From positions 26,671,023 through 26,735,022 of the forward strand of contig CAXKWD010000007.1 of assembly GCA_964059195.1 (NCBI GenBank): a stretch of DNA of 64,000 nt, read 5' to 3'. The notes under the pieces are model-generated. The model worked only from the letters and a program-made list of their open reading frames with translations, was not told the origin of the DNA and did not search any database. Shown in pieces: positions 1 through 12,156 of this stretch. The stretch's first letter is position 1. Each line of letters begins with the position of its first letter. Made by a program: the position numbers and the translations under genes. The stretch is from Ectobius pallidus (Eukaryota > Arthropoda > Insecta > Blattodea > Ectobiidae).

Positions 1-921
1 TTAAATATGAAACGTTCCGAACCAAACAAATGAAATTAATAGGCTACAATAAATTCAACCTTGTTCAAGTCAACTTATATTCTATAGGCTATTCGAATTA
101 GAGGTGAATCGAAACCTGAATTTAAGTCCCAAAAACTTGACTTCGAAACTTAGATGTGGATCTAAGCTAGATGTAGGCTAGTTAGGGCCTATCTCGTTCT
201 GTAGATCCTGTGTTTAAATGCTAATAAGACGAAACTATTGAAACTCGGAAATGATTGACATTTTCTGCACCTACGTTCAGTTTCGAGTGTTCCACCTCCA
301 ATCTGAATAGCCTATTTACCGGTACTTAATACAAAAGACACAATATATGAAATTACGAAATGGACTATTAAAATCCATCTGCAATGCCGTATTTTTGTAA
401 TTGGAAAGATTGGTAAGATTTAGCAATTTTACATTAAAAGGATTTGCTTTAAAAAGCTGGGCCCGTGTTCCAGTATTTAAAGGCAGGTATAATAATATGA
501 ATTTTACTAAATTATGTTTCAGAAACAATGTAAGTTAGAACTAAAGTTACGGAAATGTAAAAAAAAAGTATGTACATATTGTAAAACCATATGAAGTGTA
601 GTTTAAATATTCCTTGTCATGCAATCTAGGCTGGTCACAGATTCTAATCAAAACAAAAAAGCTTTATGCTTCGTTTGCAATGTTGATTTCAGAACCCATA
701 AAGCGGGGCTAGAAAAGCATGCCAGCTTCAGGAGAATAAGGCTAGTCTCAGTCCGATAAAACAGAAAGCTTGAAGTTTGAAACTGTTGGTAGGTTATATA
801 TAAGTTATTTTATTTTTACTTCGTTCTTGAAAATATGGAGCGATAGGCCTATCATTTTAAGTAGAAAGACGAAATGTTAAAATCTGCACCGATGATGAAT
901 ACTTATAAATAATAGTAATTT
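1..921. other. AT-rich DNA, no gene recognised
   Basis: No reading frame here looks like a protein and no repeat family was recognised. Several short words such as TAGGCTA and GGCCTA recur, as in much of the left part of the window. Confidence 0.4.
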
Positions 922-1179
922 CAGTGCTTTAGTTGGGCCGGTACGCACCGGTACTGCGTACCGGTATAAAATTATTTTCCTTCTACCATACCGGGAAAAA
1001 TATGTGCTCCGGTACGTCGTACTGGCAGTACAGGAACGATATTGTCCTAAAATACTTATTAAATGTCCAATTCACGAGAGTGTATTTGTTAATAATGACA
1101 AACACTATTAAATTCGCAATAGATATGCGTTCTATGGAAAGTGAGTACCCCCATAAAATATTTTCCAACTAAAGCACTG
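922..1179. mobile_element. 258-bp hAT-type MITE
   Basis: The ends are inverted repeats: CAGTGCTTTAGTTGG on the left and CCAACTAAAGCACTG on the right. The element is flanked by a perfect 8-bp duplication AGTAATTT (914-921 and 1180-1187). An 8-bp target site and CAGTG termini are typical of hAT elements. The interior carries several CCGGTAC or GTACCGG words near the left end and has no coding capacity. Confidence 0.85.
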
Positions 1180-1187
1180 AGTAATTT

Positions 1188-1833
1188 TATAAGGATACGG
1201 GACCAGGGGCTGTAAGGGTGCATCGGACAAAAGGAGCAGTGTCCCCCTGTCCCAGCACGGGCCTAATTTATAACATCAAATATATAAATTCTGTCAACAC
1301 TTACTTTGACATAATGAAGAAAACACACTGAGGCTTTTGTAGTCTGCAATTTTGGTGTTCCCTGAATACACACTGCACAAATTCAAGTTCCAGTCTCTCC
1401 AAATGAAATCAACACATCGTAATCAAACAACACTAATCTGTGGTCTCCCGGCTACAACTGAACAGACACTTTTCCCATCTCTTGTAGGGAGCTCAACAGG
1501 ACGGCAGCAGAAACAGACAATTCCTATTTGTCGGGATGACGTACAACCCACCAATCAACTTCACTTCGATGGCCGCTAGCGCCCGCTGAACTACTCTGGT
1601 TGGCTGGCCAGAAAGAAAGGGATATTTCACGCCTACTTGTTAAGATGGAGGATAAAATATAATGTTTAGGATAATAACAGACTATTTAAAACCTGTAAAA
1701 AAGGAAATGGGGGAACGCTTACTTTTTAACGAGTTAAAATATTACCTATTACATAGACATTATAGTAGAGTATAATTAACTTACCAGAAATCATACACTA
1801 AACACCCATGACAATGTTACCTAAGTTACTCAA
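1188..1833. other. Unassigned DNA, no gene recognised
   Basis: A 75-codon open frame at 1352-1579 has no recognisable family and is probably chance. Nothing else was supported. Confidence 0.35.
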
Positions 1834-2170
1834 TGGCAATAGACAATTCCTAAGCCAGGAATATTATCTTTTTTATGGAACCCGGAGGTTCATTGCCGAG
1901 CTTACCTGAGCCCACCATTCAACCTTATTCTGTGCTAACTCCATCCACCCATCCGTCGGAAATCCTACTTTCCTTAAATTTATCCTAATGTTCTCCCCTC
2001 ACCTGGATGTAGATCTTCCAAGTGGTCTTCGGGTCTCCCAATTGGTATTTTTTAAATAGCCCACGTCTTTCCTCCCCCATACGCGCAACATGTCCAGCCA
2101 ATTTCGACCTCCGTGACTTAATTGTCCTTACTACGTTCGGAGGTCTCGTTCAATACCCTCTTCAATAGGC
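1834..2170 (-). mobile_element. 3' end of a non-LTR retrotransposon (LINE)
   Basis: On the minus strand the translated fragments show the end of a LINE open reading frame: an R-R-P-L-G-R block, then W-x-E-L-A-Q, then a terminal N-L-R-V-P before a stop. The segment after the stop, ending near the word AATTGTCTATTGCCATTG, is shared with the LINE copy ending near 63739. The two are therefore one family sharing a 3' end. The copy is heavily 5'-truncated. Confidence 0.7.
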
Positions 2171-2361
2171 TGGCGGCAAACTTCTATGAAGATGGTAGCC
2201 TACTTGAAAGTTGCACCACGCTTCGACAAATGTCTCAATCGGAGCACGACTAAGTAGAGAAGTAGCTAGAAAGTGTATCTAAATGTTCCAAATAAAACAG
2301 TTTTGATTTTCACTGTGGTTTTCATTTTATGCCCCATCGGAGGTTTAAAAAAATTGCCATC

Positions 2362-2486
2362 GTATTTCCGAAATTGAAGTTACTTTTTTCCGAAATTGAA
2401 ATTACTTTTTCCGAAATTGAATTTACTTTTTCCGAAATTGAAATTACTTTTTCCGAAATTGAAATTACATTTTCCGAAATTGAGGT
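2362..2486. repeat. Minisatellite, about 22-bp unit
   Basis: About six tandem copies of a unit containing TTCCGAAATTGAAATTAC, with small differences in the length of the T run and a few substitutions. Confidence 0.9.
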
Positions 2487-2553
2487 TGAAAAGGTGTAGA
2501 TTTAATTTACTGTATTAAATGTTATCATGAAAAATAACAATATTTATTACCAT

Positions 2554-3600
2554 ACTAGCTTAAAAGGCCCGGCGTCGCCCGGGTTTTTATTTTATAATTT
2601 GAAATTAACTTGATGAAGGACTTTCGATGTTCAAACTCTAGGGCCTTGTATAATATGTACGTAGAACTTGAAATGAGGAAGAACGACTTATCGCACTCAA
2701 ACTATTCCCTCAGGAAACGCTAGATAGGCTATAGCTTTCTATGGCTCATAGGCCTAGAGGATTTCGAATGTTGCATTCCGTTGCTTCTACACACCATGCC
2801 TGGGAGGGGTTGAAATAAGAAGCAACATAAATTCCTACTAGGCCTACATAAGATTGTATTGTCTTTATGGACAATTTTATTTCTCACTTTCATGATACCA
2901 TACAACCGTTTCGGAGCTGAAATTAAAAAAAAAAATCAATAACTTATCACTTTCATAGGCCTACTTTCCTCCCCCAAAACCTGGGACATATAATACTGCA
3001 GGCATAGGAATGAAAATGTTCCATCCTATTTTATCTTCTCTTAGATGTTTAGGACATGATAAACGTCCCTATAAAAAAGCCTACAGCTATGAGTGACGTA
3101 TCAGTGGATAAGATTTTTCACCGACTTCTGATATAGGCTAGTCTAGCATACTCACTGGCACACATTGCAATACGACCGCTTATTCTACATCAAAATGTGA
3201 AGTGAGAAAATGATATTTTCTATGTTGAGGGTAGAGAAAGTTTTGTGACTGTATCACACTGGACTTTATTTTCGTGGATTTTATTTTTCATTAATTATTT
3301 TCACCAATGTATCACATCGATAGCCTCAGAATATGTTAAAGCCCAGTATTATATAGTTCCCAAAGCTCTATGTGAACACTATAAACAATACCCTGTTGTC
3401 ATGATAACTGAATTGCATTCATTTTTCAGAAATTATATAAATTTTGAAGGGAAGGATTGGTTTGTTTGAATTTTAGTGTTCACCGCGTTACTTCCCGGGC
3501 TTAACTGGGTATGTGTGCAACATTTCGTGCAAATTGGTCAAGAAATGTAGATTTGTATAGGGAACAAACATACCCACATAGGCCTACATACATACACACT
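2554..3600 (+). repeat. Interspersed repeat family, copy 1
   Basis: Starts at ACTAGCTTAAAAGGCCCGGC and shows long, gapped similarity to the copy at 24108-26015. Shared blocks include GTTCCATCCTATTTT, GACGTATCAGTGGAT and ACATCAAAATGTGAAGTGAG. No coding frame was recognised. The head and the 3' consensus resemble widespread insect repeats, but I could not assign a class. Confidence 0.75.
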
Positions 3601-4158
3601 TTCTATTTGGCTTGGTTGCAAGACTCCCACTTCTTTTGTTTGTTTGTTTGCTTTGTTATGAAAACATGTGAAAGCGGAACTCTCAAACTGTGAATATGTC
3701 ACACTTCTTTTGTCACACTTCAATTTTTTTAATCTTTTTTTTATGTAAACAATTGACAGCAGAACTATCTAACTTTGCCTCATTTCACATTTCCGACTTT
3801 TCCCGTGGATTTTCCAAAAATTTTATTTCATACAAACCTTGTCCTGACAATTACGAACACAACAAAAAAAGAATCAGCCAAATCGAACGAGCCGTTCTCA
3901 AGTGATGCTCCGTCATACATTTTGGAAATTCATTTTTATTAATATAGGCCTACGTTAGATAGATAAATGGATTAACACACAACTTTTTAGCCTACTTATT
4001 TTTATCTATGTTAAAATAGATTGGCACCTTAAAAACAAAACTTTAAATCAAAACATGATATATTGTCATAAACTATTAGGCTATACCAGTATCTTCTTTA
4101 AACAAAAATAATAAATGCAGACAGTTAAATATGTCATCAATTACAACATTAGCCTAAT

Positions 4159-4759
4159 TACACCTCCATGGATAGGACTCGAGAGTAACAGTAACGGAGG
4201 TGAGGGTAACGGAGGTGAGATTTTTCTCTAATTTGTCAAACAGCTTGGGAGCATTTGAGGTTAGAAAATCTCAGTAGAGTTTAACTTTGCATTCCTTATT
4301 ATTATAATTTATAGCAAAAGTAAATATAAAAGATACAACTTTACCGTTGGGTGTAGGTAACGGAGGTGAGGAAGTTCAATTACCAACTCTGCATTTAGCC
4401 CTTTTACACAAAGAAAACAACCCTTAAAAGCACACTGACAGCTTGGCTTTTTATAAATGATAAGAAAACTGCCAAAAGTTGGAGTCCAAGGAAAATAGAA
4501 AGACTACAGTGCCATCTCTGTGGAAATAATTGAACTTTTATATTGTTACACGGAGGTGAAGTTTCACTTTGGGACAGGCATGTTTAGTGCAAAAAATTGT
4601 CTTTACAACATGATATATTTTCTTTTAAGTTATTAATGACTCATTTGTTGAGCTGTTTGTTCTTGTTATAACACTAAAATGGAATAAAAATTAAAGCCTG
4701 TTGAATTATGAAAGAATGAAAATGTCAAGTCAGGCATGGGGACATGACACGGAGGTGAG
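4159..4759. repeat. Cluster of ACGGAGGTGAG motifs
   Basis: The word ACGGAGGTGAG or ACGGAGGTGAA occurs at 4194, 4209, 4360, 4550 and 4749. The reverse-oriented core CACCTCC occurs at 4161. Spacing is irregular, so this is not a simple tandem repeat. The role is unknown. It may be subterminal repeats of an unrecognised element or clustered protein-binding sites. Confidence 0.6.
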
Positions 4760-4972
4760 ATCTCACATACTGTGCCCTAAAATGCAGAAAATTGTAAGTT
4801 TTGTTTAAAAAGTGGAATATGGGATCAAATAGACCTTATTTCAATCTAACTTATCATAATAATTCATAATCCATAAATACTTATTTTACACCAGAAAATC
4901 AACTGCGACATGAATCTGCCCTTTTCTGGAGAATAACCCATATACTGTAGGCTATATATTTTACAATTTTTG

Positions 4973-5047
4973 TTTGTTTGAACGGGCGGTGGTTTCGTAC
5001 TTAGAGAGGCATGAAACGTAAAGATTTTTCGAAAGTATCTACCTAAA
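4973..5047 (-). repeat. Fragment of the 6.9-9.5 kb repeat unit
   Basis: The reverse complement matches the segment near 6990-7050 and 8755-8815. It shares the words ACGTTTCATGC and AAACCACCGCC, so it is a third, short and inverted copy of that unit's left part. Confidence 0.75.
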
Positions 5048-5234
5048 ACGGGCAATGGCTTTAGGCTTAAGCTACTTTACTGCACTCATGTGTTTGCGGG
5101 CAGATTTTCACGGCTAACGTTTTTTTATTTAGCCTGCCATAGGCCAATTTTCCTCTATATTTTGTCTTGTTTTTCCGTTTGTTTACCTTGTTTTACCATT
5201 TTTTTACCTTGTTTTCCGTATCACATAAGTTACA

Positions 5235-5345
5235 AGCACCCATGCCCGAGGCGGGACTCGAACCCACAGTCTCCTTCACCGCGGCTCCCCGTATTCGTAC
5301 TCATTACAAGCGAACTTGACAGCATAAAGACAGCCGGTCTACCAA
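5235..5345 (-). mobile_element. tRNA-derived SINE fragment
   Basis: On the minus strand a box-B-like GGGTTCGAGTCCCGCC is followed by TCGGGCATGGGTG, typical of an insect tRNA-derived SINE. Box A is not clear and there is no complete cloverleaf, so this is not a tRNA gene. Confidence 0.5.
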
Positions 5346-6258
5346 AACAAAAATAAACATATCTGCACAATCACACAACTAGATGAGAATGTGTGTATTA
5401 CTTACGACGACGAACTAGGCTGGTGTTGTCAAGGCGTAATCTCCAGAAGACAAGCCAGTGCAATGAATCCAATCACATCGAGCGAAATATGAAGATACAG
5501 TAATAACAAACCGTATAGTTTTACCACTGTCACTACTGAATATTCCACATAAAAATTAAACAGAACACAGTTTTACACACTAGAAAATTCACTGTCCGCC
5601 ATTTCCATGGTATAATCGAAACAAGATTATTTAAATCGATCGGTAAAGACTCGATACACAATAGCTATTGCCTCTAGTAGTAAATGAATCGAACACTATG
5701 ACACTGGGACTGATCCCTCGTAGTGTCCAATTTTAATCATTTTGTCTCACACTTGTTAAGTTATAGATTTCATTGCAACCTTGTACGACTTGGTCGTAAC
5801 CAAAGTTGTCGTCACAGACGAATAGTCCAATATTACAATCGTGTGTTTTAGAAGGATATAAAAATCAATCCGAGCAAAAGAGCCCGTTCTTCTCACAGGT
5901 AGGCCTAATAGTAACGTTCAGTTGTCTCCATTTTCAGGAAAAATTACATTCTCTCGTGGGTAACACAGATAAACAAAAAATATTTTTCTGTCTCAGAAAG
6001 GAAAATATGCCATTCTGATAGTATTTTTCTCCTGAATTCATAACTTATATGATATCGGGTTTTCTCCATCATGCAAGGTTTTCGAGAGACAGACATTTTT
6101 AATTTCAAACATTGTAGGCCCTAATACTATCTGCATTCTTAACTACACAATATTCAAACGTTGTAACTCACATAACTCACCTCGTAGAAAGCAAGAAATT
6201 ACTATTTTCTACTATAGGCCTAGTCCTATTTCACATGTGGAGCATCCCTCTTGATGGT
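5346..6258. other. Unassigned DNA, no gene recognised
   Basis: No supported gene. A 70-codon frame at 5806-6018 lacks family features. Confidence 0.35.
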
Positions 6259-6363
6259 CTAACAATAATCGGCCAGCATATTAGGATTCCATTTTCCTTG
6301 ATACCTCTTTTCCATAGCTGAAATCTCCTGATTAAAGTTAGTTGGTATATGGTTATTTAACGA

Positions 6364-6541
6364 CGGGGATGTACTGCAACTTAGGCCAGTGGCCGTCTCC
6401 GGTGTGCCGGAATTTTGTCCCGCAGTAGTTCTTTTACATGCCATTAAGTCTACTGACATGGGCCTGTCACATTTATGCACACATAAATGCCATCGACCTG
6501 GGCCGGGATCGAACCCGCAACCTTGGGCTGAAGAAAATGTT
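6364..6541 (-). mobile_element. tRNA-derived SINE inside T1
   Basis: On the minus strand GGTTGCGGGTTCGATCCCGG (box B) is followed by a non-tRNA body. It separates the T1 blocks D-E-H-G-E-H-F and Q-E-I-S-A-M-E-K, which are adjacent in T2. Target duplications are imperfect (AACATTTTC against AACTTTAATC). Confidence 0.7.
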
Positions 6542-7072
6542 CCCCATGCTCGTCGCTCATTGCGCCAAGATTTTCCGAGAAGAAAACTAGGCGCGAGTAC
6601 AGTAAGTGCACTTTTAAGGACGTATTACAACTAGAGGTGTACAAATCTCGATTTTAGCTTGCCCATACCCGCTTGAACGCCAGGCAAGCAAGTTGCCAGC
6701 GTCATAGCTAGGAAGCAGGCAGGTTTCTTTAACCTTGATGGGTCAGGTCAAATCCAGCCTAGCCAAGCCAGAATAAGCTTGCGACATTCCTATCATCTAA
6801 ACAACTGTAGTTGCTAAGTCTAGGTAATACTTTCTTGCCGTTCTACATGCTGGTAGAAGAAATTCACCATGCAGATAAATAAAAGGTGGATAAGTATTAA
6901 AAATCGTTTTAGCGTCTTAACACAATTATTATTAGGTAGATTTTCGAAGAAAAATCTACCTATTGCAATGGATACCACTTTATGATTTTCGAAAAATTCT
7001 TTCATATCTTTACGTTTCATGCTCCCCTAAGTACAAAACCACCGCCCGTTCAAAAAAAAATTTTGTGATATA

Positions 7073-7995
7073 AGGTAGGTGGTCCAGTTAAGGCCACGTT
7101 AATTTTCAAAATCAAAAACAAAGTATTTATAATTTCCAAATTTATAATTTTCACACTCAGCTATCAACAGATGACTATAATAAGTTGTTTCGGGCAAGAA
7201 ACAATGATATTACTTAATTACATTGATAGCAAAAAATATAAAATGAAATCAAGTCACAGTGGCCTTATGAGGAGCATGTAGTCATGATAAGGCCACTTGG
7301 GTACACTGTAATCTTCTGATCAGCTCTGTACTCTTTGCCTCACTTTTTTATGCATCTGAAATAAATTGAACGTATGGGCAAATCAATATGTGTGAAGTAG
7401 TGTAAAAATAATAAAAAAACTCAATTAATTAATTGATTAATTAATTAATTATAAACAATTAAGCAAATTATGTATGTGTTCGCGGTCAAACCCAGGTCAG
7501 TATGAAAAGTGTGAACATTATTGCTTAAATGTTATAAATTAAGTAGATATTCACAAACAGAACTTGAACATTATGACCGAGAAATAGCGTTCCTCTTCGC
7601 ATCGCATCGTATGTGGCCTTAACAGGTGCACTATATTTTTTTATTTGCAATCTCGGTTATTAAACTTGGTATGTTAATGCAGATACAACAAAGAGATGCT
7701 TTAAAAGATCACAATGTAAGCTATATATCTACGTATAATTTTATGCTGATATGAATCTACTTAAATAGTTAGATGTATTTTATTTCTTATCTTGTTTTTA
7801 TTTCTGAAGCGCGTATTTCACAACAGTTTCTGCCTTTCCTCGAGGAATGGAGAAGGAACCCTGAAATTCTGGTCAGTTGACCTTCGAAGGACGAGCTTCA
7901 AGTAGGTGTTGAAATCTGGGGCCCAAGTATGATACTTTTACGTTAAAGTATTAGTGGTCTTATCAGGAGCATGGCCTTAACTAGCGCACCTACCT
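7073..7995. mobile_element. 923-bp TIR element, TA target
   Basis: The ends are AGGTAGGTGGTCC and the inverse of AGGTAGGTGCGCT, each followed by AGTTAAGGCCA. The flanks are TA on both sides (7071-7072 and 7996-7997), inside a TA tract. The paralogous unit at 8713-9490 is an empty site. AAGGCCA/TGGCCTT words recur within both ends. There is no transposase, so it is non-autonomous, probably of the Tc1/mariner type by its TA target. Confidence 0.8.
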
Positions 7996-8855
7996 TATAT
8001 ATATATATATATCTTTACACGATAGCGGCCGTAATTTTGAAGATATTTGAACCAAATTTTATTATGTTATTTCTAGGCCCAATAGTTCGGACAAGTTCGT
8101 TAATGGGCAAAATTGGCCCAAGGGGGTGGTCGGGGGAGGGGGTTGAAATTTTTAAAAATGTATATCTCGGCCCCTATGAAGTATAGAGGGAAACTTTGTT
8201 TGAATAAATTAGAGTACTCCCTATGGAGTTTACAGTGACACCAACGATTCGGGGGTTCGAGTGAGGGTGGGGGTGGAGGTGGGGGTGGGGGATGAAAATT
8301 CGAAACTTTTGAAACCACGTCTTGTGGGGTATCCTTGAAAAGCTCTTGATGAGTACTCTACAAATCAATAAATAGTTTCTTGATAGCTCTCATATTACGC
8401 GAGATTTTAATGTTTGAAAATAATAACACTTAAAAGAATTATTATAATATCATAATTTTGTCTTGTTTAGCGGCTTTGCTAATTTTATTCATTGCTGATC
8501 TTGCACACGGCCTCCCAGAATATTATATCCTATTCTTGTTGTCAAAACAAATGATTGTAGGCTCTTCCTCTTTACCGAATTCAGTTCTTATTACTGCAGG
8601 TTTACCATGCCAAGGCTAAAGAAGAAGAGTGCTATGCAGCGACAATAAATTAAACCAAAAGCACTTCAAAATCTACCTCCGCCTGTAGGCCTGCCTAAAG
8701 GGATTTTTTTATTATTAGGTAGATTTCAAAGAAAAATCTACCTAATAACTTTCAAAAAATTCGTTCATATCTTTACGTTTCATGCCTGCCTAAGTACGAA
8801 ACCACCGCCTGTTAAAAAAAATTGAGATATTTATATTTATATAAAGTATATGTAT

Positions 8856-8860
8856 ATGTG

Positions 8861-8923
<63 letters not shown>

Positions 8924-8928
8924 CTTTG
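8856..8928. repeat. (TA)n microsatellite
   Basis: Long alternating TA run interrupted by a few C or G bases, within copy 2 of the duplicated unit. Confidence 0.95.
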
Positions 8929-10970
8929 CACGCTAGCGGCCGTAATTTTCAAGATATTTGAATCAAATTTTATTATGTTATTTCTAGGCCCAATAGTTCA
9001 GACAAGTTCGTTAATGAGCAAAATTGGCGCTAGAGGGTGGTCGGGGGAGGGGGTTGAAATTTTAAAACATTTATATCTCGGCTCCTATGAAGTATAGAGG
9101 GAAACTTTGATTGAATAAATTAGAGTACTCCTTATGGAGTTCACAGTGACATCAACGATTCGGGGGTTTTGGGAGTACGAGTGGGGGTGGGGGTATGGGG
9201 ATGGAAATTCGAAATTTTTCGAAACTACGTCTTGTGGGGTATCGTTGAAAAGCTCTTGATGAGTACTCTACAAATCAATAACTAGTTTCTTGATAGTTCT
9301 CATTTAAGGCGAGATTTGAATGTTTGAAAAAGTTCTCTTTCCTCTTTTTTGCAGTTATTATTGTGGGTGTGTCATGCCAAGGCTAAAGAAGAAGAGTGCT
9401 ACGCAGCGACAGTAAATTAAAACAAAAGCACTACGAAATCTACCTCAGCTTGTAGGCTTGGCTAAAGGGATTTTTTTTATTGTTATTAATGATTTTATGA
9501 TGTTTTCTTGAAAATGTTTGAAAATTTTTCCCATGCCGGACTAGTAGGCCTACCTTTGTTCATTGATAGTTCAAACTGTCCACATTTTAGTTTCTCCTCG
9601 GCTTCCTTCAGGGTAAAATTCTCTAAACACATCTGAAGTTCCTCAACTACGTAACTGCACGACTTTCCAGTGCACTGCTATACCCAGTTTCATATTCTTT
9701 CCGCCAGGCCTTGCAGTTTCCTTAGGTCCTGTGCAACCCACCAAGTTATGAAGAGCTTGTAACTCATAGCGACAGTATTTCTTATCATCGTTGTAATCTG
9801 GCTTGCTTTCAAGTCAAGCAAGTTAAAAGCTGTGACTGTTGCAGAATTTCAAAGGGGCAGGCAAGCTAAAATCAGAATATGTACACATCTAATTACAACC
9901 CAAATTTTTATAAGATGTTATAAGGTCGTTGACAACATCACGGTAATTTTCCTCCTTTCGATCCCCCCCCCCCCAAAAAAAAAACTCTGAATAACATATT
10001 TGAAAGCTTGCCAAGCTGCTTTCTCCAGTGGATTCCGTAGAAAACTTTTCATCATGAATTAGTAATCGCATTTGTGGTGCCACAAATATTCCTTCTTTAA
10101 TTTTTGCATCACTAATATTAGGACACTTCTGTTTTAAGTACATGAAACCCTGAATATTGTACATGGCTTTGACGAAATTCTTCATTAATCCTACTTTGAT
10201 ATGTAACGGATGTAGATACACAATTTTAGGACTATACAATGGGTCATGTTTCACATTTTTATGTTCAGGAATGAGTGATTCGCAATTAGACCATTCCTTT
10301 CTATTGAAATACTGTAGTTTTTTTCTTTCTGTCCCTACTATCCCATTCATATAACAAAAACAGTAGGCTAGTTTGTGTAACCAAGCTGCAGACCAAGAAC
10401 AAGTGTAATTACTTTCAAATCACCACAAATATTCCATTCATACACTGAGTATTGAAACTTTTCCAAAATAAATTTCAAGTTTTCATGTGTTTCTTTCATA
10501 CCAGAAGAGTGAGCCACAGGTAGTCTACTGATGGGAATTATTTCCTTTAGGCAGAAGCGCAGCTTTTAAACTAACTTTAGAGGAATGAATGAACAAGCCC
10601 CATTCTCCACGAGAGAGGAAATGTCATTACAAAACACTAAGCCGTTTTCTACAGAAAAATAGTCTTTAAATTCAGAATGACAATTACGATAAGTATCTTT
10701 GTATTCTTTTGAAGAAGATTCCATCCTTTTAGCCTTTTAGCAATTCAGACTGTTTTTCTTATAACTTAACCTTAAGTCTCGTATGAGATCTTTCAGATCT
10801 TCTTAAGTCAAGAAATGAGGCTCAGATGAACAGCATTGTTCAAAAGTTTTATCACCAGAATCTGTTTCTTTTTCTTCTTTACTTCCATCAGACACTGAGC
10901 TCTCTTCATTTTATGTCACATGTTCTGGAGGCTTTGGTATGGGCAATTCTTCGCAGTGTGGATTGCAATT

Positions 10971-11016
10971 GCTATGTTCAGATATACGAACGGCTCCTAA
11001 CGGAGTTTCCGAAAGG
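10971..11016 (+). repeat. 46-bp inverted repeat, left arm
   Basis: Begins GCTATGTTCAGATATACGAA and ends AGTTTCCGAAAGG. The exact reverse complement lies at 13592-13637, 2.6 kb away. The intervening DNA holds three SINEs and two microsatellites. No clear target duplication was found. Confidence 0.85.
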
Positions 11017-11323
11017 GATTAACGTGAGGTATAAATACAATTCTTACAAAGGGTGTGTGCACATTTTTCGTGCAAAACTTTAATGACCGTTCATGCGACA
11101 GGAAACACCGTTTTGAGTTCTCGAGGAGGAATTCCTTCATGCAAGTCCTAGAGACTCATAAACGTTAAGCCCATTGTCGGAATGTCAAGCAGGTATTGAC
11201 GGCTTCCTCCCTTGTCAATCAGCACAAAAGAAACTAATTTCTGTACCACCTCAGGCATGGAAGTCCGCAGAAATTTTGTCAAGGGGAGACAATTTAACAA
11301 ATTACCGCCACCACCACCATCAA

Positions 11324-11400
11324 TATGCTGTTGTTACAACCACTTTATTATTATTACTATTGTTATTATTAATATTATTATTACTATTACTATTATTGCA
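11324..11400. repeat. Imperfect (ATT/ACT)n microsatellite
   Basis: Tandem ATT and ACT trinucleotides. It gives rise to leucine- or isoleucine-rich open frames that are artefacts. Confidence 0.9.
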
Positions 11401-11640
11401 ATCCACATAAACACGCCTTTAAAAGAAGAATTCTTATACATTTATTTATTTATTCTAATCAACGAACAAGTTAAAAACACTGTGGTCGGCCAGATTTATT
11501 TAATTCTGTTAAAAGACCTTAATGACACATAATATAGGCACTGTAGTATAAGTCCATTAGGACTACGCAAAGTACTTAGAGGTGTGTATTTGCCTTCCTT
11601 TATGCCCATATCTCTTTCATTCTTTTATTGTCTCTCTTTA

Positions 11641-11812
<172 letters not shown>

Positions 11813-12156
11813 CCCCCTACACATTAAAGTTCTCTTTTGAAGCATATTTTATTTCCATTCAGCAGTACACAGTTTTCTACGTCTGAAACAGCTCATTGTC
11901 TTTCGTAAAACTCCATTCCGTACTTTTATAGATTGCACTTTTTGAAATGTTTACGCAAAAGTATTTTGTTTCACGATTTTGAGGTCGCATATGCACAGAA
12001 GCTCTAATTTATTGTTTAATTTCAGTTTTATGTTATTGAGGCACCATGTTTTCTTGTAATAACTAAAGTTATATATTAAATTGATTTATTTTGTTATGTT
12101 TTATTTTCATTATTGTATTACTATACTTAGTACAATTATACATTTTATATTACTCC

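Larger units (their letters stand above)
6923..9490. repeat. Tandem duplication of a ~780-bp unit with (TA)n and G-rich tract
   Basis: Copy 1 is 6923-7072 plus 7996-8712. Copy 2 is 8713-9490. Both begin with a foldback around GGTAGATTT...AAATCTACC, then contain ACGTTTCATGC, a (TA)n tract, the block GCGGCCGTAATTTT, a G-rich stretch and the closing words GCTAAAGGGATTTTT or CCTAAAGGGATTTTT. Copy 2 has an uninterrupted TA tract where copy 1 carries a 923-bp insertion. Confidence 0.85.
6632..9891. mobile_element. 3.26-kb non-autonomous hAT-type element inserted in T1
   Basis: The terminal inverted repeats start TAGAGGTGTACA on the left and TAGATGTGTACA on the right, and both continue to GATTTTAGCTTGCC. 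The perfect 8-bp target duplication ATTACAAC (6624-6631 and 9892-9899) fits the hAT pattern nTnnnnAn. GCTTGC/GCAAGC words crowd both subterminal regions. No transposase was seen. The interior is a duplicated unit of about 780 bp plus another nested element. Confidence 0.85.
6259..10760 (-). pseudogene. T1: decayed transposase-like gene, split by insertions
   Basis: The reading runs from about 10760 down to 6259. The 5' part (10760-10360) is broken by stops but shows Y-R-N-C-H-S-E-F and W-N-I-C-G-D. The block at 10350-9889 has P-P/L-H-I-K-x-G-L-M-K-N-F-V and K-E-G-I-F-V-A-P-Q. The tail at 6644-6541 and 6363-6259 carries S-D-E-H-G-E-H-F and A-M-E-K-R-Y-Q-G. The T2 copy at 17572-18592 gives the same blocks in order. 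This protein family is common in arthropod genomes as an unnamed, repeat-associated product. A transposase role is my inference. A 3.26-kb element interrupts it after Y-K-N-L-G-C-N, and removing it with one target copy restores the frame. A SINE interrupts the tail. A poly-G/poly-C run at 9963-9974 adds a low-complexity insert in the frame. Confidence 0.75.
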
